Source: Candidatus Gastranaerophilales bacterium
GTDB taxonomy: Bacteria > Cyanobacteriota > Vampirovibrionia > Gastranaerophilales > Gastranaerophilaceae
DNA length: 64,000 bases
Assembly: GCA_944323955.1 (NCBI GenBank)
Contig: CALUUK010000002.1
Span: forward strand, 1 to 64,000
Direction: 5' to 3'
The notes under the pieces were generated by a model. The model did no database searches. It saw only the letters and a list, made by a program, of their open reading frames with translations, and was not told where the DNA came from. A program made the translations under genes and the position numbers. Positions 1 through 9,736 of this stretch are shown one piece after another (the first letter of the stretch is position 1; the number at the start of each line of letters is the position of its first letter).

Positions 1-127
1 AAGTCTGCGGCAACGAAGTGCAGCTGACGACAGCAGTGAGCGAAAAGAATTTCAAGACAGCGGTTTTTGCGCAGGGTAGAGTCGGGCAAAGCTCTGGATA
101 TTGCGAGCAGCCAATCTGCAAAGCAGA
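1..127. other. GC-rich non-coding segment at window edge
   Basis: This stretch is clearly richer in G and C than its surroundings and has no convincing reading frame. It lies just past the 3' end of the radical SAM gene on the minus strand. A short hairpin, AATCTGC / GCAGATT with an AAA loop at 113-129, borders that stop codon, but no T-run follows on either side. It may be the end of a larger structured or repeated element whose remainder lies outside the window. I could not match it to rnpB, tmRNA, SRP RNA or 6S RNA. Confidence 0.35.
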
Positions 128-1105
128 TTAATAAATGTTTTTTTCTCTTAAAACAGCTAACGCCTCGCAATATATCTCTAAATCAAGCCCTAACTCTTCA
201 GCGCGCTTTTTCATATAAGCAATTTGATTATAAATCTCGGGTGTAAAATCAGGCTGATTTTCGTTGTACCAGTGCTGTTCCACACTAAGACTGACCGATT
301 TCACTCCATTTTTAATAATCTCATCAAACCACATATCAATTTCATCGTAATTATCATTAACAGGCGGATAAAGAATATATTTTACTTTCAAAAGTCCGGG
401 AGAGGCAGCTGCTTTTGCATATTTTCTGACATTTTCCCAAACCTTTTTGTAGGTTTTTACCCCTTTTATTTTCTCATATGTTTGACTGCAGCCCGCATCA
501 GTCGATATTACCAGACTGATTGCACCGAGTTTGAGCCCTTTTTCAATACTTTTAGAATATTTTATACCCGAAGAATTAATCCTAATATTCTTGCAGCCAT
601 TTGAAAGAAAAAGGTCAATTAATTTATCAAATTCATGCAAGATTGTAGGCTCTCCGCCGCCAAAAATAATACATGATTCCGAAGTATGTTTTATTATATC
701 TTTTTTGAACATATCTTTTACTATCGGATAAAGCGGATATTCTTTGTATGAATTAAAGGCTTTTTTATCTTCGCGTGTATAACAGTATGAACAATTGCAG
801 TTGCATTTTGTCCAGTGGTTAAAAGTAAAATGATTTATATAATTTTCTTCGTCCCAGTCTTTTTCATAAAGGTAAATGCAGTTTTTGCAGGCATCAAGAT
901 ATTCACCTTTTTTATGCATATCTTTATATTTTTGTTTTATTTCAAAGATTTCATTCCAGTCAAGAGGTTCTCCATTGTATTTTTGTTTAATAACAGTCTG
1001 ATTTTCGGTTTCTCTGCCCTGCAAATAGCCATAGCAGCATAAACGAAGAGAATCCGTTCTGAATTCAATACCTCTGTTTACCCACTGACAGCTCTTATAG
1101 CGCAT
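128..1105 (-). CDS. Radical SAM protein with N-terminal cysteine-rich (SPASM-like) segment
   Basis: A 325-residue radical SAM enzyme. The 4Fe-4S/SAM motif C-x3-C-x2-C is at residues 101-108, and a GGGEPT motif at about 149-154 fits the SAM-binding strand. Cysteines at residues 6, 23, 24, 73 and 76 come before the radical SAM core, with a CC pair like that of SPASM domains; SPASM normally follows the core. The start is supported by AAAGGT about eight bases upstream. The substrate cannot be told from the sequence. No peptide precursor gene is visible nearby, so a sulfatase- or RiPP-maturase role is unsupported. The protein at 20833-21897 has the same unusual order. Confidence 0.85.
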   Translation of the reverse strand: MRYKSCQWVNRGIEFRTDSLRLCCYGYLQGRETENQTVIKQKYNGEPLDWNEIFEIKQKYKDMHKKGEYLDACKNCIYLYEKDWDEENYINHFTFNHWTKCNCNCSYCYTREDKKAFNSYKEYPLYPIVKDMFKKDIIKHTSESCIIFGGGEPTILHEFDKLIDLFLSNGCKNIRINSSGIKYSKSIEKGLKLGAISLVISTDAGCSQTYEKIKGVKTYKKVWENVRKYAKAAASPGLLKVKYILYPPVNDNYDEIDMWFDEIIKNGVKSVSLSVEQHWYNENQPDFTPEIYNQIAYMKKRAEELGLDLEIYCEALAVLREKNIY

Positions 1106-1158
1106 CTTAATACCTTTAATACCTTTTTATACAATTTTACATCAATATTAAAAAAAAC

Positions 1159-1186
1159 AAAAACCGCATAGAAATATGCGGTTTTT
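1159..1186 (-). terminator. Rho-independent terminator of the alcohol dehydrogenase gene
   Basis: A perfect 12-bp stem (AAAAACCGCATA with its complement, GAAA loop) ends in a T-run. It sits 25 bases past the stop codon at 1212. The same ACCGCAT core recurs in the terminators at 12644 and 13820. Confidence 0.8.
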
Positions 1187-1211
1187 GTGTATTAAAAAAG
1201 TTATACAAAAA

Positions 1212-2423
1212 CTAGTTATACGGATGAAGTGATTCTGTAAATATAGCTTTAACAACTTCTTTTGTACCTTCAACAGGAGCGATTGCAAGTAATCCCGACA
1301 AGGAAGGCGTTTCAAAAGTAAGATTTACAAGAGCATCAACATCAGCTTCAGAAAATCCTTCATCGGCCAATTTTTTAGTTATGCCGACACTTTGAAGCCA
1401 CTGTTCAATTTTCTTTGCAGCATATTCAGCTTCATCGGGCGTACCTTTTAAATCGGGTACGATTGAAGAAAATAATGAAGCAAGAGTTTTTGCTTTTGCT
1501 TTATAAATATGTTTAACAACGGCAGGAAGTATCATAGCAAGCCCGAGTCCGTGTGATAATTCCGGTTTCACTCCGCTCAAAGGATGTTCAAGAGCATGCG
1601 TAAAATGTAAAAGTCCGTTATCAAAACTTACACCGCCGAGTATTGAAGCATAAAGAAGGTAATATCTTGCTTCTTTATTCTGCGGATCCTTATTTATAAC
1701 GGGAAGGTATTTTGCAACAAGTTCAATACATTCTTTTGCCGTTGATATTGAATAAGGCGACGCAACTTTTGTTGTTGCGGCTTCAACAGAGTGATTAACG
1801 GCATCAATAGATACATATATAGTCTGCTCGGGCGATAAATTCATCATTAAAGCGGGATCATCAATCGAATATGAAGGATAAATACAATCATATGCAATTG
1901 CGGGCTTATACTGTGTTTCAGGAATAGTAACAACAGCAAATCTGTTTGTCTCGGTACCTGTTCCGTGGGTCAGATTTATTGCAATAATAGGAAGAGCCTT
2001 ATCCGGCGTAAATTTAAATTCATACAAATCACGTGCCGTTTTTCCGTTATTGGCAAGTAATATAGCGGCAGATTTAGCCGCATCAATAGGAGAACCTCCG
2101 CCAATACCCATTACGGCTTTTGCTCCGAATTCTTTTCCCTGTTTAACAGCTGAATCAACCGCATCGGCAGTAGGATTAGGTGTTACTTCAGCATAATTTG
2201 TATATTCAATGCCATGATTTTTAAATGCTTTTTCAATAACATCCCACGCTCCGGAACTTTTATAAGCCCTGCGCCCCGAAACAACAAGAACCTTATCGAT
2301 TCCCTTTGATTTCATATCTTTTGCTATATCTTCCATTTTGTTAATTGCACCAAAACCGAAATATACATTGGGTTTTAATCTCAATTCAACAACCGAGTCG
2401 ATATCTACATCACTTTTCCACAT
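1212..2423 (-). CDS. Iron-containing alcohol dehydrogenase
   Basis: A 403-residue member of the Fe-dependent (group III) alcohol dehydrogenase family. It interconverts alcohols and aldehydes or ketones with NAD(P)H. The dinucleotide-binding GGGSPIDAAKS segment lies near residue 110. The usual metal ligands are present as an Asp and three His, in the HSVEAATT, FTHALEHPLSG and SHGLG segments. Length is normal for single-domain enzymes (380-410), so it is not the bifunctional AdhE. It is monocistronic, ending at the terminator at 1159-1186. Family members range from butanol to 1,3-propanediol dehydrogenases and the substrate cannot be chosen here. A fermentative role in redox balance is inferred. 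Confidence 0.9.
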   Translation of the reverse strand: MWKSDVDIDSVVELRLKPNVYFGFGAINKMEDIAKDMKSKGIDKVLVVSGRRAYKSSGAWDVIEKAFKNHGIEYTNYAEVTPNPTADAVDSAVKQGKEFGAKAVMGIGGGSPIDAAKSAAILLANNGKTARDLYEFKFTPDKALPIIAINLTHGTGTETNRFAVVTIPETQYKPAIAYDCIYPSYSIDDPALMMNLSPEQTIYVSIDAVNHSVEAATTKVASPYSISTAKECIELVAKYLPVINKDPQNKEARYYLLYASILGGVSFDNGLLHFTHALEHPLSGVKPELSHGLGLAMILPAVVKHIYKAKAKTLASLFSSIVPDLKGTPDEAEYAAKKIEQWLQSVGITKKLADEGFSEADVDALVNLTFETPSLSGLLAIAPVEGTKEVVKAIFTESLHPYN

Positions 2424-2845
2424 AAAATGCTCCTTTCTTTTCAGAAAAAGATTATATAATATTTTTTTGAATTTTTATAGTACAAATTTATACAATTTCA
2501 AACAAAAAGTAAAAGCCGCAAGAAGCGGCAATGTTGTTTGGATTTTTTCCAAATCTCTCTCCCCAATAGTCGTTTGACTAAAACTTTTCTAAATACAGGG
2601 TGTAATTTAAAAATTAAATCAGTAATATTTAATCACGTTTTTATTTTCTTGTACATATATTTTTTTTATTTTTCAGATAAAAAATGTAACCGATACACTC
2701 AACACCCAATAATACTAATGCATTTGTTGAATATATGTATTTGTTAAATATCTTAACATTTATCAAAAAGCCGTAAGTAAAGAGAATATTGCAGTTGTCT
2801 ATTTGCAATAAAAATGTTAACATGTCTGCATCGGGAAATAACAGT
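2424..2845. other. Divergent intergenic region, no gene seen
   Basis: About 420 AT-rich bases separate the divergent dehydrogenase and GH57 genes. Two short hairpins are visible: GCCGC-AAGAA-GCGGC at 2515-2529 and TTTGGA/TCCAAA at 2537-2553. An open frame could extend the GH57 gene upstream to a TTG at 2789, but no ribosome site supports it. The region probably holds the promoters of both genes; I could not place them with confidence. Confidence 0.4.
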
Positions 2846-5095
2846 ATGCAAAAAGATTTGTCAGTAGCATTCATTTGGCATATGCATCAGCCAAATTACC
2901 AAACTCAGCCTAATGGCATAAGACTAATGCCATGGACGAGACTGCATGCAATTAAAGATTATCTGGATATGCTTATTATTCTTGATAAGTTTCCGAAGAT
3001 AAAACTTAATTTCAGTCTGTCTCCCGATTTGCTGGATGTTATAGAAGATTATGCAAATAAAGACGGGCATGATATTCATTCAAAACTTACAATAACTCCG
3101 GTAAATGAACTTACTGATGATGATAAGCTGTATATTTTAAACTACTTTTTTGAAGCCAATTATAAAAATCTGATATCAAAAAATCCGAGATACAACGAAT
3201 TATATTTAAAAAGATACGGAAGAGAAGAAGTAAGCATAAATGATTTTACAAACCAGGAATATGCCGACATAATGGCGTTATTTAACATGGTCTGGTTTGA
3301 TCCTATATGGAAAAATGTTTATCCCGAACTTAAAAAACTTGAAGAAAAAGGGAAAAACTATACTATTAAAGACAGAATTCAGATTATAGAATTAAACAGA
3401 AAAATTATAAGACAAATCATTCCGACATTTAAAAAATATCAGGAAGAAGGAAGAATAGAAATTTTAACAAGTCCCTACAATCATCCGATATTGCCGATAT
3501 TAATAAATTGCAATGATTTAAAAGTTCCCTCTTTAAAATATCCTCTGCCCGAATTTAATGTTGACTTCTCAGCTGATGCAAAAGAACAAATCGAGCTGGG
3601 AATACAAAAAACAAAAGAAGTTTTCGGAAAAACTCCAAAAGGATTTTGGCCCAGCGAACATTGTATAAGCCAAAAAACACTGGACTTACTCGCAGACCTT
3701 GGTATTGAATGGATTGTTACTGATGAGAGCGTACTTTCAAACACGATAAAAAAGCAATTCATAAGAGATTTCAGAGGATGTTATGAAGATCCGTATGACG
3801 TATGTTCTTTATACGAATACCGTTCAAAACACGAAAACGATATAAATCTGTTATTCAGAAATTCTGTTATGGCAAGTTTAATAGGTTTTGAATATGCACA
3901 CAGAGACAGTGTTTATAGTGCAAATGATTTATTTGACAGAATAAAAACCATTCATGACAAATTGAGGAATTCTCCGGACGAAAAGCATATACTTACAATT
4001 GCAATGGACGGTGAAAACAGTTGGGATGCATATCCAAATGACGGAGCAACGTTTCTTGAGAGAATATATTCATTGATTGAAAACGATGCCGATATAAAAA
4101 CAGTCCTTGTAAGTGATTATATAAAAGAAAATAAAAAAACCGAAAAGCCGCTAAAAAAGGTCTCAACAGGGTCCTGGCTTAATCAGGAGTTCCAGTTGTG
4201 GATAGCGGAACCAACAAAAAATTTAGCATGGCAATATCTTGCACAAACAAAAGCAGCGTTTAAAAACGCAATGAAATCGAAAAAACTTACAAAAAGTCAA
4301 ATATCTGCAGCAAAATCCGAAATTTTTATTGCCGAAGGCTCTGACTGGTTCTGGTGGTATGGAGAACCTAATAACTCGGATCAGGATAATATTTTTGATT
4401 TTCTATTCAGAGAACATTTAAAAAATGTTTATACAATAATAAATGAGCCGATACCCGAAGAACTTGAGATGCCTTTAATTTCATATATAGGAAAACCGTT
4501 AAGAAATCCCAGAAGACAAATAACTCCGAATATAAACGGACTTATACAAGAAAATGACGAATGGCTATCAGCCGGTTGTATTGAACTTCCTACAGGCCCG
4601 ATTCTCAAAGAAACAAAACTTGTAAACAGAATTTATTTCGGTACCGATAAGGATAATCTTTATATCCGTTTCGATAAAAACAGTTATTTTATGAACAGCA
4701 GTAACAACTTCAAAGAATATTTTTCAATTTATGTATATATCAAAACCCATAATGCATATAATGAAACGGCTTCCGTAAGAACAACAAATAAAGCTGAAAC
4801 GATGCACCCTATTTTAATTGATAAATACACATATGAAATAAAATACGGGCTCACCCCCGAAAGAAAATTCCCGCTGCAATTCTCAAAAGCTATGCCTTAC
4901 GGACTATGGGAGCTTCAATGGAATCACAATATTAAATACGCGCAGGGAGAAATTTTTGAAACAGCTATCCCGTATAAAGATTTAGGAATAGCACCGGGTG
5001 AAAATTTTGAATTTTTCTTTTTAACAGGCTGCAGCGGAGTAACAGAAGAAATCTATCCCAAGGATATTCCTTTATCGTTGACAAGACCGTTATAA
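2846..5095 (+). CDS. Glycoside hydrolase family 57 protein with C-terminal DOMON-like domain
   Basis: About 749 residues. The five-motif GH57 pattern is recognisable: HMHQPN near residue 12, GFWPSEHC near 265 (the WPSE form of amylopullulanases), EWIVTDE near 287 carrying the presumed nucleophile region, and MDGENSWDAY near 386. GH57 enzymes cleave or transfer alpha-glucans. Roughly the last 200 residues look like a DOMON/glucodextranase-type beta domain. No signal peptide is evident, so a cytoplasmic role in glycogen or maltodextrin turnover is the simpler inference. The start at 2846 was chosen because it puts the HxHQP motif at the usual distance from the N-terminus, with GGGA nine bases upstream. 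In-frame alternatives are ATG 2822 and TTG 2789. Confidence 0.85.
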   Translation: MQKDLSVAFIWHMHQPNYQTQPNGIRLMPWTRLHAIKDYLDMLIILDKFPKIKLNFSLSPDLLDVIEDYANKDGHDIHSKLTITPVNELTDDDKLYILNYFFEANYKNLISKNPRYNELYLKRYGREEVSINDFTNQEYADIMALFNMVWFDPIWKNVYPELKKLEEKGKNYTIKDRIQIIELNRKIIRQIIPTFKKYQEEGRIEILTSPYNHPILPILINCNDLKVPSLKYPLPEFNVDFSADAKEQIELGIQKTKEVFGKTPKGFWPSEHCISQKTLDLLADLGIEWIVTDESVLSNTIKKQFIRDFRGCYEDPYDVCSLYEYRSKHENDINLLFRNSVMASLIGFEYAHRDSVYSANDLFDRIKTIHDKLRNSPDEKHILTIAMDGENSWDAYPNDGATFLERIYSLIENDADIKTVLVSDYIKENKKTEKPLKKVSTGSWLNQEFQLWIAEPTKNLAWQYLAQTKAAFKNAMKSKKLTKSQISAAKSEIFIAEGSDWFWWYGEPNNSDQDNIFDFLFREHLKNVYTIINEPIPEELEMPLISYIGKPLRNPRRQITPNINGLIQENDEWLSAGCIELPTGPILKETKLVNRIYFGTDKDNLYIRFDKNSYFMNSSNNFKEYFSIYVYIKTHNAYNETASVRTTNKAETMHPILIDKYTYEIKYGLTPERKFPLQFSKAMPYGLWELQWNHNIKYAQGEIFETAIPYKDLGIAPGENFEFFFLTGCSGVTEEIYPKDIPLSLTRPL

Positions 5096-5264
5096 AAGAA
5101 AACCCTTCCCGATAAATATCAAGAAGGGGATGAGCACTAAGAATAAGCAATCAGAAGAGTTGAGGATTTACTTTCTTATAATAGAATATTTTCCGCTTTC
5201 ATTCATTGCACTTAACGGCTATATTCCTGACTTATACTTTTGTTTAACAAACATAAAGTCGCAT

Positions 5265-5293
5265 TTGTATTGTCATTTTATGTAAGGTAAAAT
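5265..5293 (+). promoter_or_regulatory. Putative sigma-70-type promoter before the UDG gene
   Basis: TTGTAT (5265-5270) and TAAAAT (5288-5293) are 17 bp apart, about 20 bases before the GGAGGGGG ribosome site of the next gene. This is a sequence match only. Confidence 0.35.
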
Positions 5294-5314
5294 ACATATA
5301 AAACGGAGGGGGAT

Positions 5315-5899
5315 ATGTCTGAAAAAGAATTAAGATTGAATGATTTAAAACAAGAGTGTATAAACTGCCATAAATGTGTATTAGGAAATACAAGAAATAA
5401 TACGGTATTTTCGGACGGCTCGTGTGATGCCAAAATAATGCTCATTGGTGAAGCACCCGGAGCTGATGAAGATGCAACAGGAACCCCGTTTGTCGGAAGA
5501 GCGGGAAAACTTCTTACAAAACTTATGGAAGAGACCGGACTTTCCAGAGAAAATGATATTTACATAACAAACACTGTAAAATGCAGACCGCCCGAAAACA
5601 GAGTGCCTTCGGATGAAGAAAAGAAATTATGCGAAAATTTTCTTTTAAAACAGATTGAAATTGTAAAACCCAAAGTTATCGTGCTTTGCGGCGCAACCTC
5701 CGCAAAATCATTTCTGGGCGGAAAAATAAAAATTACTCGGATAAGGGGAAAGTGGTATAAATTATTCGGCAATATTGATGCGACCGTTATTTTACATCCT
5801 TCTTTTCTTTTAAGAAAACATTCGGAAGAAGAAGGCTCCGAAAGATGGCTTACAAAACAAGACCTTTTAAAAATTAAAGAATTTATTTCAAAAGTTTAA
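5315..5899 (+). CDS. Family 4 uracil-DNA glycosylase
   Basis: A 194-residue iron-sulfur uracil-DNA glycosylase that removes deaminated cytosine (uracil) from DNA to start base excision repair. Four cluster cysteines are visible at C18, C21, C90 and C106, with the CRPP context at C90. Motif A is GEAPGADEDATGTPFVGRAG (residues 45-64) and the C-terminal HPSFLL is the family's second active-site motif. A very strong ribosome site (GGAGGGGG) precedes the start. A short gap and different promoter context separate it from the coiled-coil gene downstream. Family-4 enzymes were first known from thermophiles but are common in anaerobes. Confidence 0.93.
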   Translation: MSEKELRLNDLKQECINCHKCVLGNTRNNTVFSDGSCDAKIMLIGEAPGADEDATGTPFVGRAGKLLTKLMEETGLSRENDIYITNTVKCRPPENRVPSDEEKKLCENFLLKQIEIVKPKVIVLCGATSAKSFLGGKIKITRIRGKWYKLFGNIDATVILHPSFLLRKHSEEEGSERWLTKQDLLKIKEFISKV

Positions 5900-5978
5900 G
5901 CAATAATATTTCAAAACATGCCCATATTCTTTATGTTTGATAAAATAAAAAATGACAAGTAAAAGTAGAGAGTATAAA

Positions 5979-8834
5979 ATGGCAGCTGATAATAATTATA
6001 ATGAAATACTGGAAGAAGTTTGCGAGAAATTAAATAATATAGACTCCATAAAAGGTTTGGATATGCTCGATATAAAAAACTCGGTTGAGTCTATTGAAAA
6101 TCTTATTACGGATGCTCAGGCAAAACTTAACTTTCAGGAAATAAAAGAAAAACTTGAAAATATTGCCTTTCAGGTAGACAGCTGCAATGAAACTCTCTTA
6201 AAAGATCTTTATAACGATATTAATCAGCTGAAAGAAAAATCCGAAAGTTTTAATGCACATCTGGAAAATATACAAAATGTACAAAATCTCTCTCTTACAA
6301 ATGCCGAATTTGAAGAATTTCAAAAACAGCAGCTTGATCTTGCACTAAAAACCAATGAAAATATTTTCAGCGAATTAAAACAAATTAAGGAAAATTCAAA
6401 AGTTGTTGATAATACCGAAGGTATTACCAATATTGATAAAAAACTTACGGATTTACATAAAACTCTCACTGTATACATTGAACAGCTTGCTTCAAAAATT
6501 GATTCATCGGCACCGGGTCTTGATGAAATCGGCGCAATAATGACCGATGTTTTAAGCATCAGCAACAAAAATATTAAAGAAACAAATAACCTTATCAAAG
6601 TTCTTGAATCTAATTTCAACAAGTTTAAAAATCAGGAATTTTCAGACCAAATTTCCAAGATAAGCGAGATTTATGACAGCTTAAACATTATTCATGCCTG
6701 GATTGAAAAAGTCGGGTTTTTAAATAAATCAATAGAGAACGTATATGCGAGATTAGGTGCAAATATTGATTTTGATGATGTTTCGGAAAAGATTGATATC
6801 ATCTATGATAACATTACCGCACTTAACGAATGGACAATGAAAATTGATAATATCGACGGAAATATTGCTGATTTTCAATCCAAAATCACAACATTATCTT
6901 CTCTAACCGACGATACAAAAAATATAACAAAAACGCTTAAGAACATTAAAGATAAACTTGATACTACTTTTACGGAAGAACTGGATTTTGATGATATCTC
7001 GGATAAAATGGATATCATCTATGAAAATCTTACCGCACTTAATGATTGGGCGGTTAAAATTGATAATATGTCCGAACAGGTATCCTCTATAAAAACAAAG
7101 ATGGATACCGAAGATGTGGATTCTAAAATTAATGATTTATCCGGAGAAATCGGCAATATATCGGAAAAAGTTACTTCTATTAATACCATTGTTGAAGGAG
7201 ATATTGCATCAAAAGTCAATAACATATCCGAAAAAGTCGATATTATAAATAATGTTTTTGAAGAAGACGTTATCTCTTCTAAAATTGATTTAATTTATGA
7301 CAATATCAGTCTTTTAAATGACTGGGTAAAGAAGATAGATGATATCGCACAAAGAAGTGAAGAGCTTGATAACAAATTTGTTGATACAAATGATAAATTC
7401 AGCAGTAAAATGAATGAAATTTCAGGAATTTTATCTGATGCAAGCGCACTAATAGACAATATTCCCGGAATTAAAGATAAACTTGAAAGATTATCTGACG
7501 AACTTTATACGATTACAAGGTCAACAAAAAATGACACCGAATCGTATATTTACACACTTCTGGATATTGAGTCCGACTTTTTAAAACTGCATAAGTTTCT
7601 GGAAGAAAAAACTCAGACAACATCGGATGTCGTTAATGAACTGAAAGAACGTTTTGAAGAATTAAATGACGATATTTCAAGCATAAGCAAGAGAACAAAT
7701 AAATTAATTCTTTCTGCTGATGATGCAAATAAAGAATTTAAAATCCACCTTGAAGCATTTAAAAACACAATTGTAGATTTAGAAACAAAAAAACAAGAAT
7801 TTGACCCGGAAACAAAATTCAAAACAATCACCGAAAAACTTTCGGGATTAAATCTTCTTGTTCAAAACAGCCTGAGTACAGGCAAAAACCTGAATGAGGC
7901 TTTTATATATCTTGCAGAATGGATTGATGCGACAGGAAGCATATTAAATTCAATGCTCGGTGATATTGCCTCCGTAAAATCACAAACGGAAAAGGTTCAG
8001 GAAATTGATAATATTTCAGCTCAAATATCCGGACTGCAAGAACAAATTACAACAGCAATTCAAAACAATACTGATGCTGCAGAAAAGAGAATTAATGAAG
8101 AGCTTTCTCTTCTTAAATCAAGAACCGCACAGGCAATAAAAAGTTCCGGCGATTTGACTGACGGCAGAATCGGAGCCGAAATAGCAGACCTCAAAGAATA
8201 TATCAATAATACGTTAACTGAGAACAAAAATTCTGTTCAAAATCAAACTCTTGAACAGCTTAACGACCTTAAACAGCAAATAGCCGAATCTATTCGGGGA
8301 ATAAATGATTTATCCGATGCTTTAAGCAGTTATAAAAACGATGATGTATCGGAAATCAAAAGTTTATTGACAGGTATTATTGTTCAGCTAAACACGGCTT
8401 TAACACCGGATATTGATTCTTTAAACGAAAGAATAGACAAATTAACCGAAGAAAATCAGAATAAATTTTCGGAACTTGAAACTTTATTGAAAGAAAAAGT
8501 CGAAATTCAATCGAAACAGATTAATGCGCTTGAAGAAAAAGTTGACAGCCTGTACGGAAAAATAGACAAACTTATTGAAACTATGGCTGAAACGAATAAA
8601 AATGATGAAATAAAAGATATTCTTAACTACATTACAACACAAGTAGCCGCTGCAAATGAAACCATATCGGCTCAGCCAAATGCATCAGATGAAGTAAAAA
8701 AACTTGCACAGGAACAAATAAACACAATTACCGCAATAAAAGAAGTAATGACGGGACAAAAGAATATTGCGGATAAATTAGCAAGTTTTGACGGAAATGT
8801 TCAGAAAATAGTTTCTTATATCGAAGAAGACTAA
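5979..8834 (+). CDS. Long coiled-coil protein with internal repeats, function unknown
   Basis: About 951 residues, strongly acidic and rich in Lys, Asn, Ile and Leu in heptad-like patterns over nearly the whole length. No transmembrane segment or signal peptide is visible. A unit with the core (K)IDIIYDNITALNEW recurs at nucleotides near 6660, 6780, 6995 and 7285, with steadily varying residues, and a weak fifth copy near 7890. I chose ATG 5979 because AGAGAG lies just upstream; ATG 5952 is an in-frame alternative without a ribosome site. The 3' end overlaps the convergent murQ gene by four bases. The shape suggests a cytoskeletal or scaffolding protein, but I do not recognise the family. Confidence 0.75.
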   Translation: MAADNNYNEILEEVCEKLNNIDSIKGLDMLDIKNSVESIENLITDAQAKLNFQEIKEKLENIAFQVDSCNETLLKDLYNDINQLKEKSESFNAHLENIQNVQNLSLTNAEFEEFQKQQLDLALKTNENIFSELKQIKENSKVVDNTEGITNIDKKLTDLHKTLTVYIEQLASKIDSSAPGLDEIGAIMTDVLSISNKNIKETNNLIKVLESNFNKFKNQEFSDQISKISEIYDSLNIIHAWIEKVGFLNKSIENVYARLGANIDFDDVSEKIDIIYDNITALNEWTMKIDNIDGNIADFQSKITTLSSLTDDTKNITKTLKNIKDKLDTTFTEELDFDDISDKMDIIYENLTALNDWAVKIDNMSEQVSSIKTKMDTEDVDSKINDLSGEIGNISEKVTSINTIVEGDIASKVNNISEKVDIINNVFEEDVISSKIDLIYDNISLLNDWVKKIDDIAQRSEELDNKFVDTNDKFSSKMNEISGILSDASALIDNIPGIKDKLERLSDELYTITRSTKNDTESYIYTLLDIESDFLKLHKFLEEKTQTTSDVVNELKERFEELNDDISSISKRTNKLILSADDANKEFKIHLEAFKNTIVDLETKKQEFDPETKFKTITEKLSGLNLLVQNSLSTGKNLNEAFIYLAEWIDATGSILNSMLGDIASVKSQTEKVQEIDNISAQISGLQEQITTAIQNNTDAAEKRINEELSLLKSRTAQAIKSSGDLTDGRIGAEIADLKEYINNTLTENKNSVQNQTLEQLNDLKQQIAESIRGINDLSDALSSYKNDDVSEIKSLLTGIIVQLNTALTPDIDSLNERIDKLTEENQNKFSELETLLKEKVEIQSKQINALEEKVDSLYGKIDKLIETMAETNKNDEIKDILNYITTQVAAANETISAQPNASDEVKKLAQEQINTITAIKEVMTGQKNIADKLASFDGNVQKIVSYIEED

Positions 8835-9736
8835 TCATTTTCTTGCGAAAGAAAAACGTTTCTCAAAATTCCGTTATTCCGGTCAAGCAATTTTTTTGCG
8901 CTGTCAAAATCGAGATTATATTTTAACTGAATAATCGCCTCTTTGACATGCCAGCCGTTATTTTCAAGAGTTTTTCGGGCATTATCTTCATTTGAAGCGG
9001 AAATTGATGAAACAATTCTGACAGCTCTGTCTTTTAATTTCATATTGGTAGGTTTAACATCAACCATAAAATTTTTATATGTTTTGCCGATTTTAACCAT
9101 TGCACAGGTAGTAAGCATATTCAATACCATTTTTTGAGCGGTTCCCGCTTTCATACGCGTAGAACCCGTTACGGCTTCCGCTCCCGTTTCAATACAGATA
9201 TTTACATCCGCATATTCAGACATTTTTGCCTTAGGATTACAGGTAAGTGCAATTGTTTTAACATTTTTTTCTTTTGCGAGTTTAAGTATTTCAATAACGT
9301 AATTAGCATTTCCGCTTGCCGATACAGAAACAACCGTATCATTTTCAGAAATATTAAGTCTGCCAAAATCGCTGCGCGCAAGTTCAATACAATCTTCGGC
9401 CCCTTCAACGGCAAACCTTAAAGCTCTGTCGCCGCCCGCGATAATACCTTGAACCATATTATCATCAGTATTAAATGTAGGCGGACACTCAGATGCATCT
9501 AAAACACCGAGCCTGCCGCTTGTTCCTGCTCCGAAATACAGCAGCCTGCCACCTTTTTGGAAATTTTCAACAATTAAATCAACGGCTGCGGAAATATCTT
9601 CAAGATTTTCCGATATCTTCCGTGCAACTTTCATATCCTCCCGATTAATCATTTGAACAATTTCAAGTGTTGATGAAATATCTATATTAACCGTATCAGG
9701 ATTAGTCTTTTCGGTTACCGTTATATCTTCTTTCAT
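8831..9736 (-). CDS. murQ: N-acetylmuramic acid 6-phosphate etherase
   Basis: A 301-residue SIS-domain enzyme. It cleaves the lactyl ether of MurNAc-6-phosphate to GlcNAc-6-phosphate and D-lactate in peptidoglycan recycling. The signature GAGTSGRLGVLDASE (near residue 70) and GSTRMKAGTAQK (near 190) are both present, and length is typical. It is the last gene of rsmA-ispE-murQ, its ATG overlapping the ispE stop by four bases, so translation is probably coupled. No amgK/murU or anmK gene is seen here, so the source of MurNAc-6-P is not shown. Confidence 0.95.
   Translation of the reverse strand: MKEDITVTEKTNPDTVNIDISSTLEIVQMINREDMKVARKISENLEDISAAVDLIVENFQKGGRLLYFGAGTSGRLGVLDASECPPTFNTDDNMVQGIIAGGDRALRFAVEGAEDCIELARSDFGRLNISENDTVVSVSASGNANYVIEILKLAKEKNVKTIALTCNPKAKMSEYADVNICIETGAEAVTGSTRMKAGTAQKMVLNMLTTCAMVKIGKTYKNFMVDVKPTNMKLKDRAVRIVSSISASNEDNARKTLENNGWHVKEAIIQLKYNLDFDSAKKLLDRNNGILRNVFLSQEND

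Noticed and set aside
1-127. Membership of the GC-rich start segment in the AAACTC/TCAAACAGTG element family
   Set aside because: Only short, gapped matches (TTCAAGACAG, GAGCGAA) could be found and no paired arms; not enough to claim a third copy.
2789-2845. A TTG start at 2789 for the GH57 gene
   Set aside because: No ribosome site precedes it, and the added 19 residues put the HxHQP motif unusually far from the N-terminus. ATG 2846 fits the family better.
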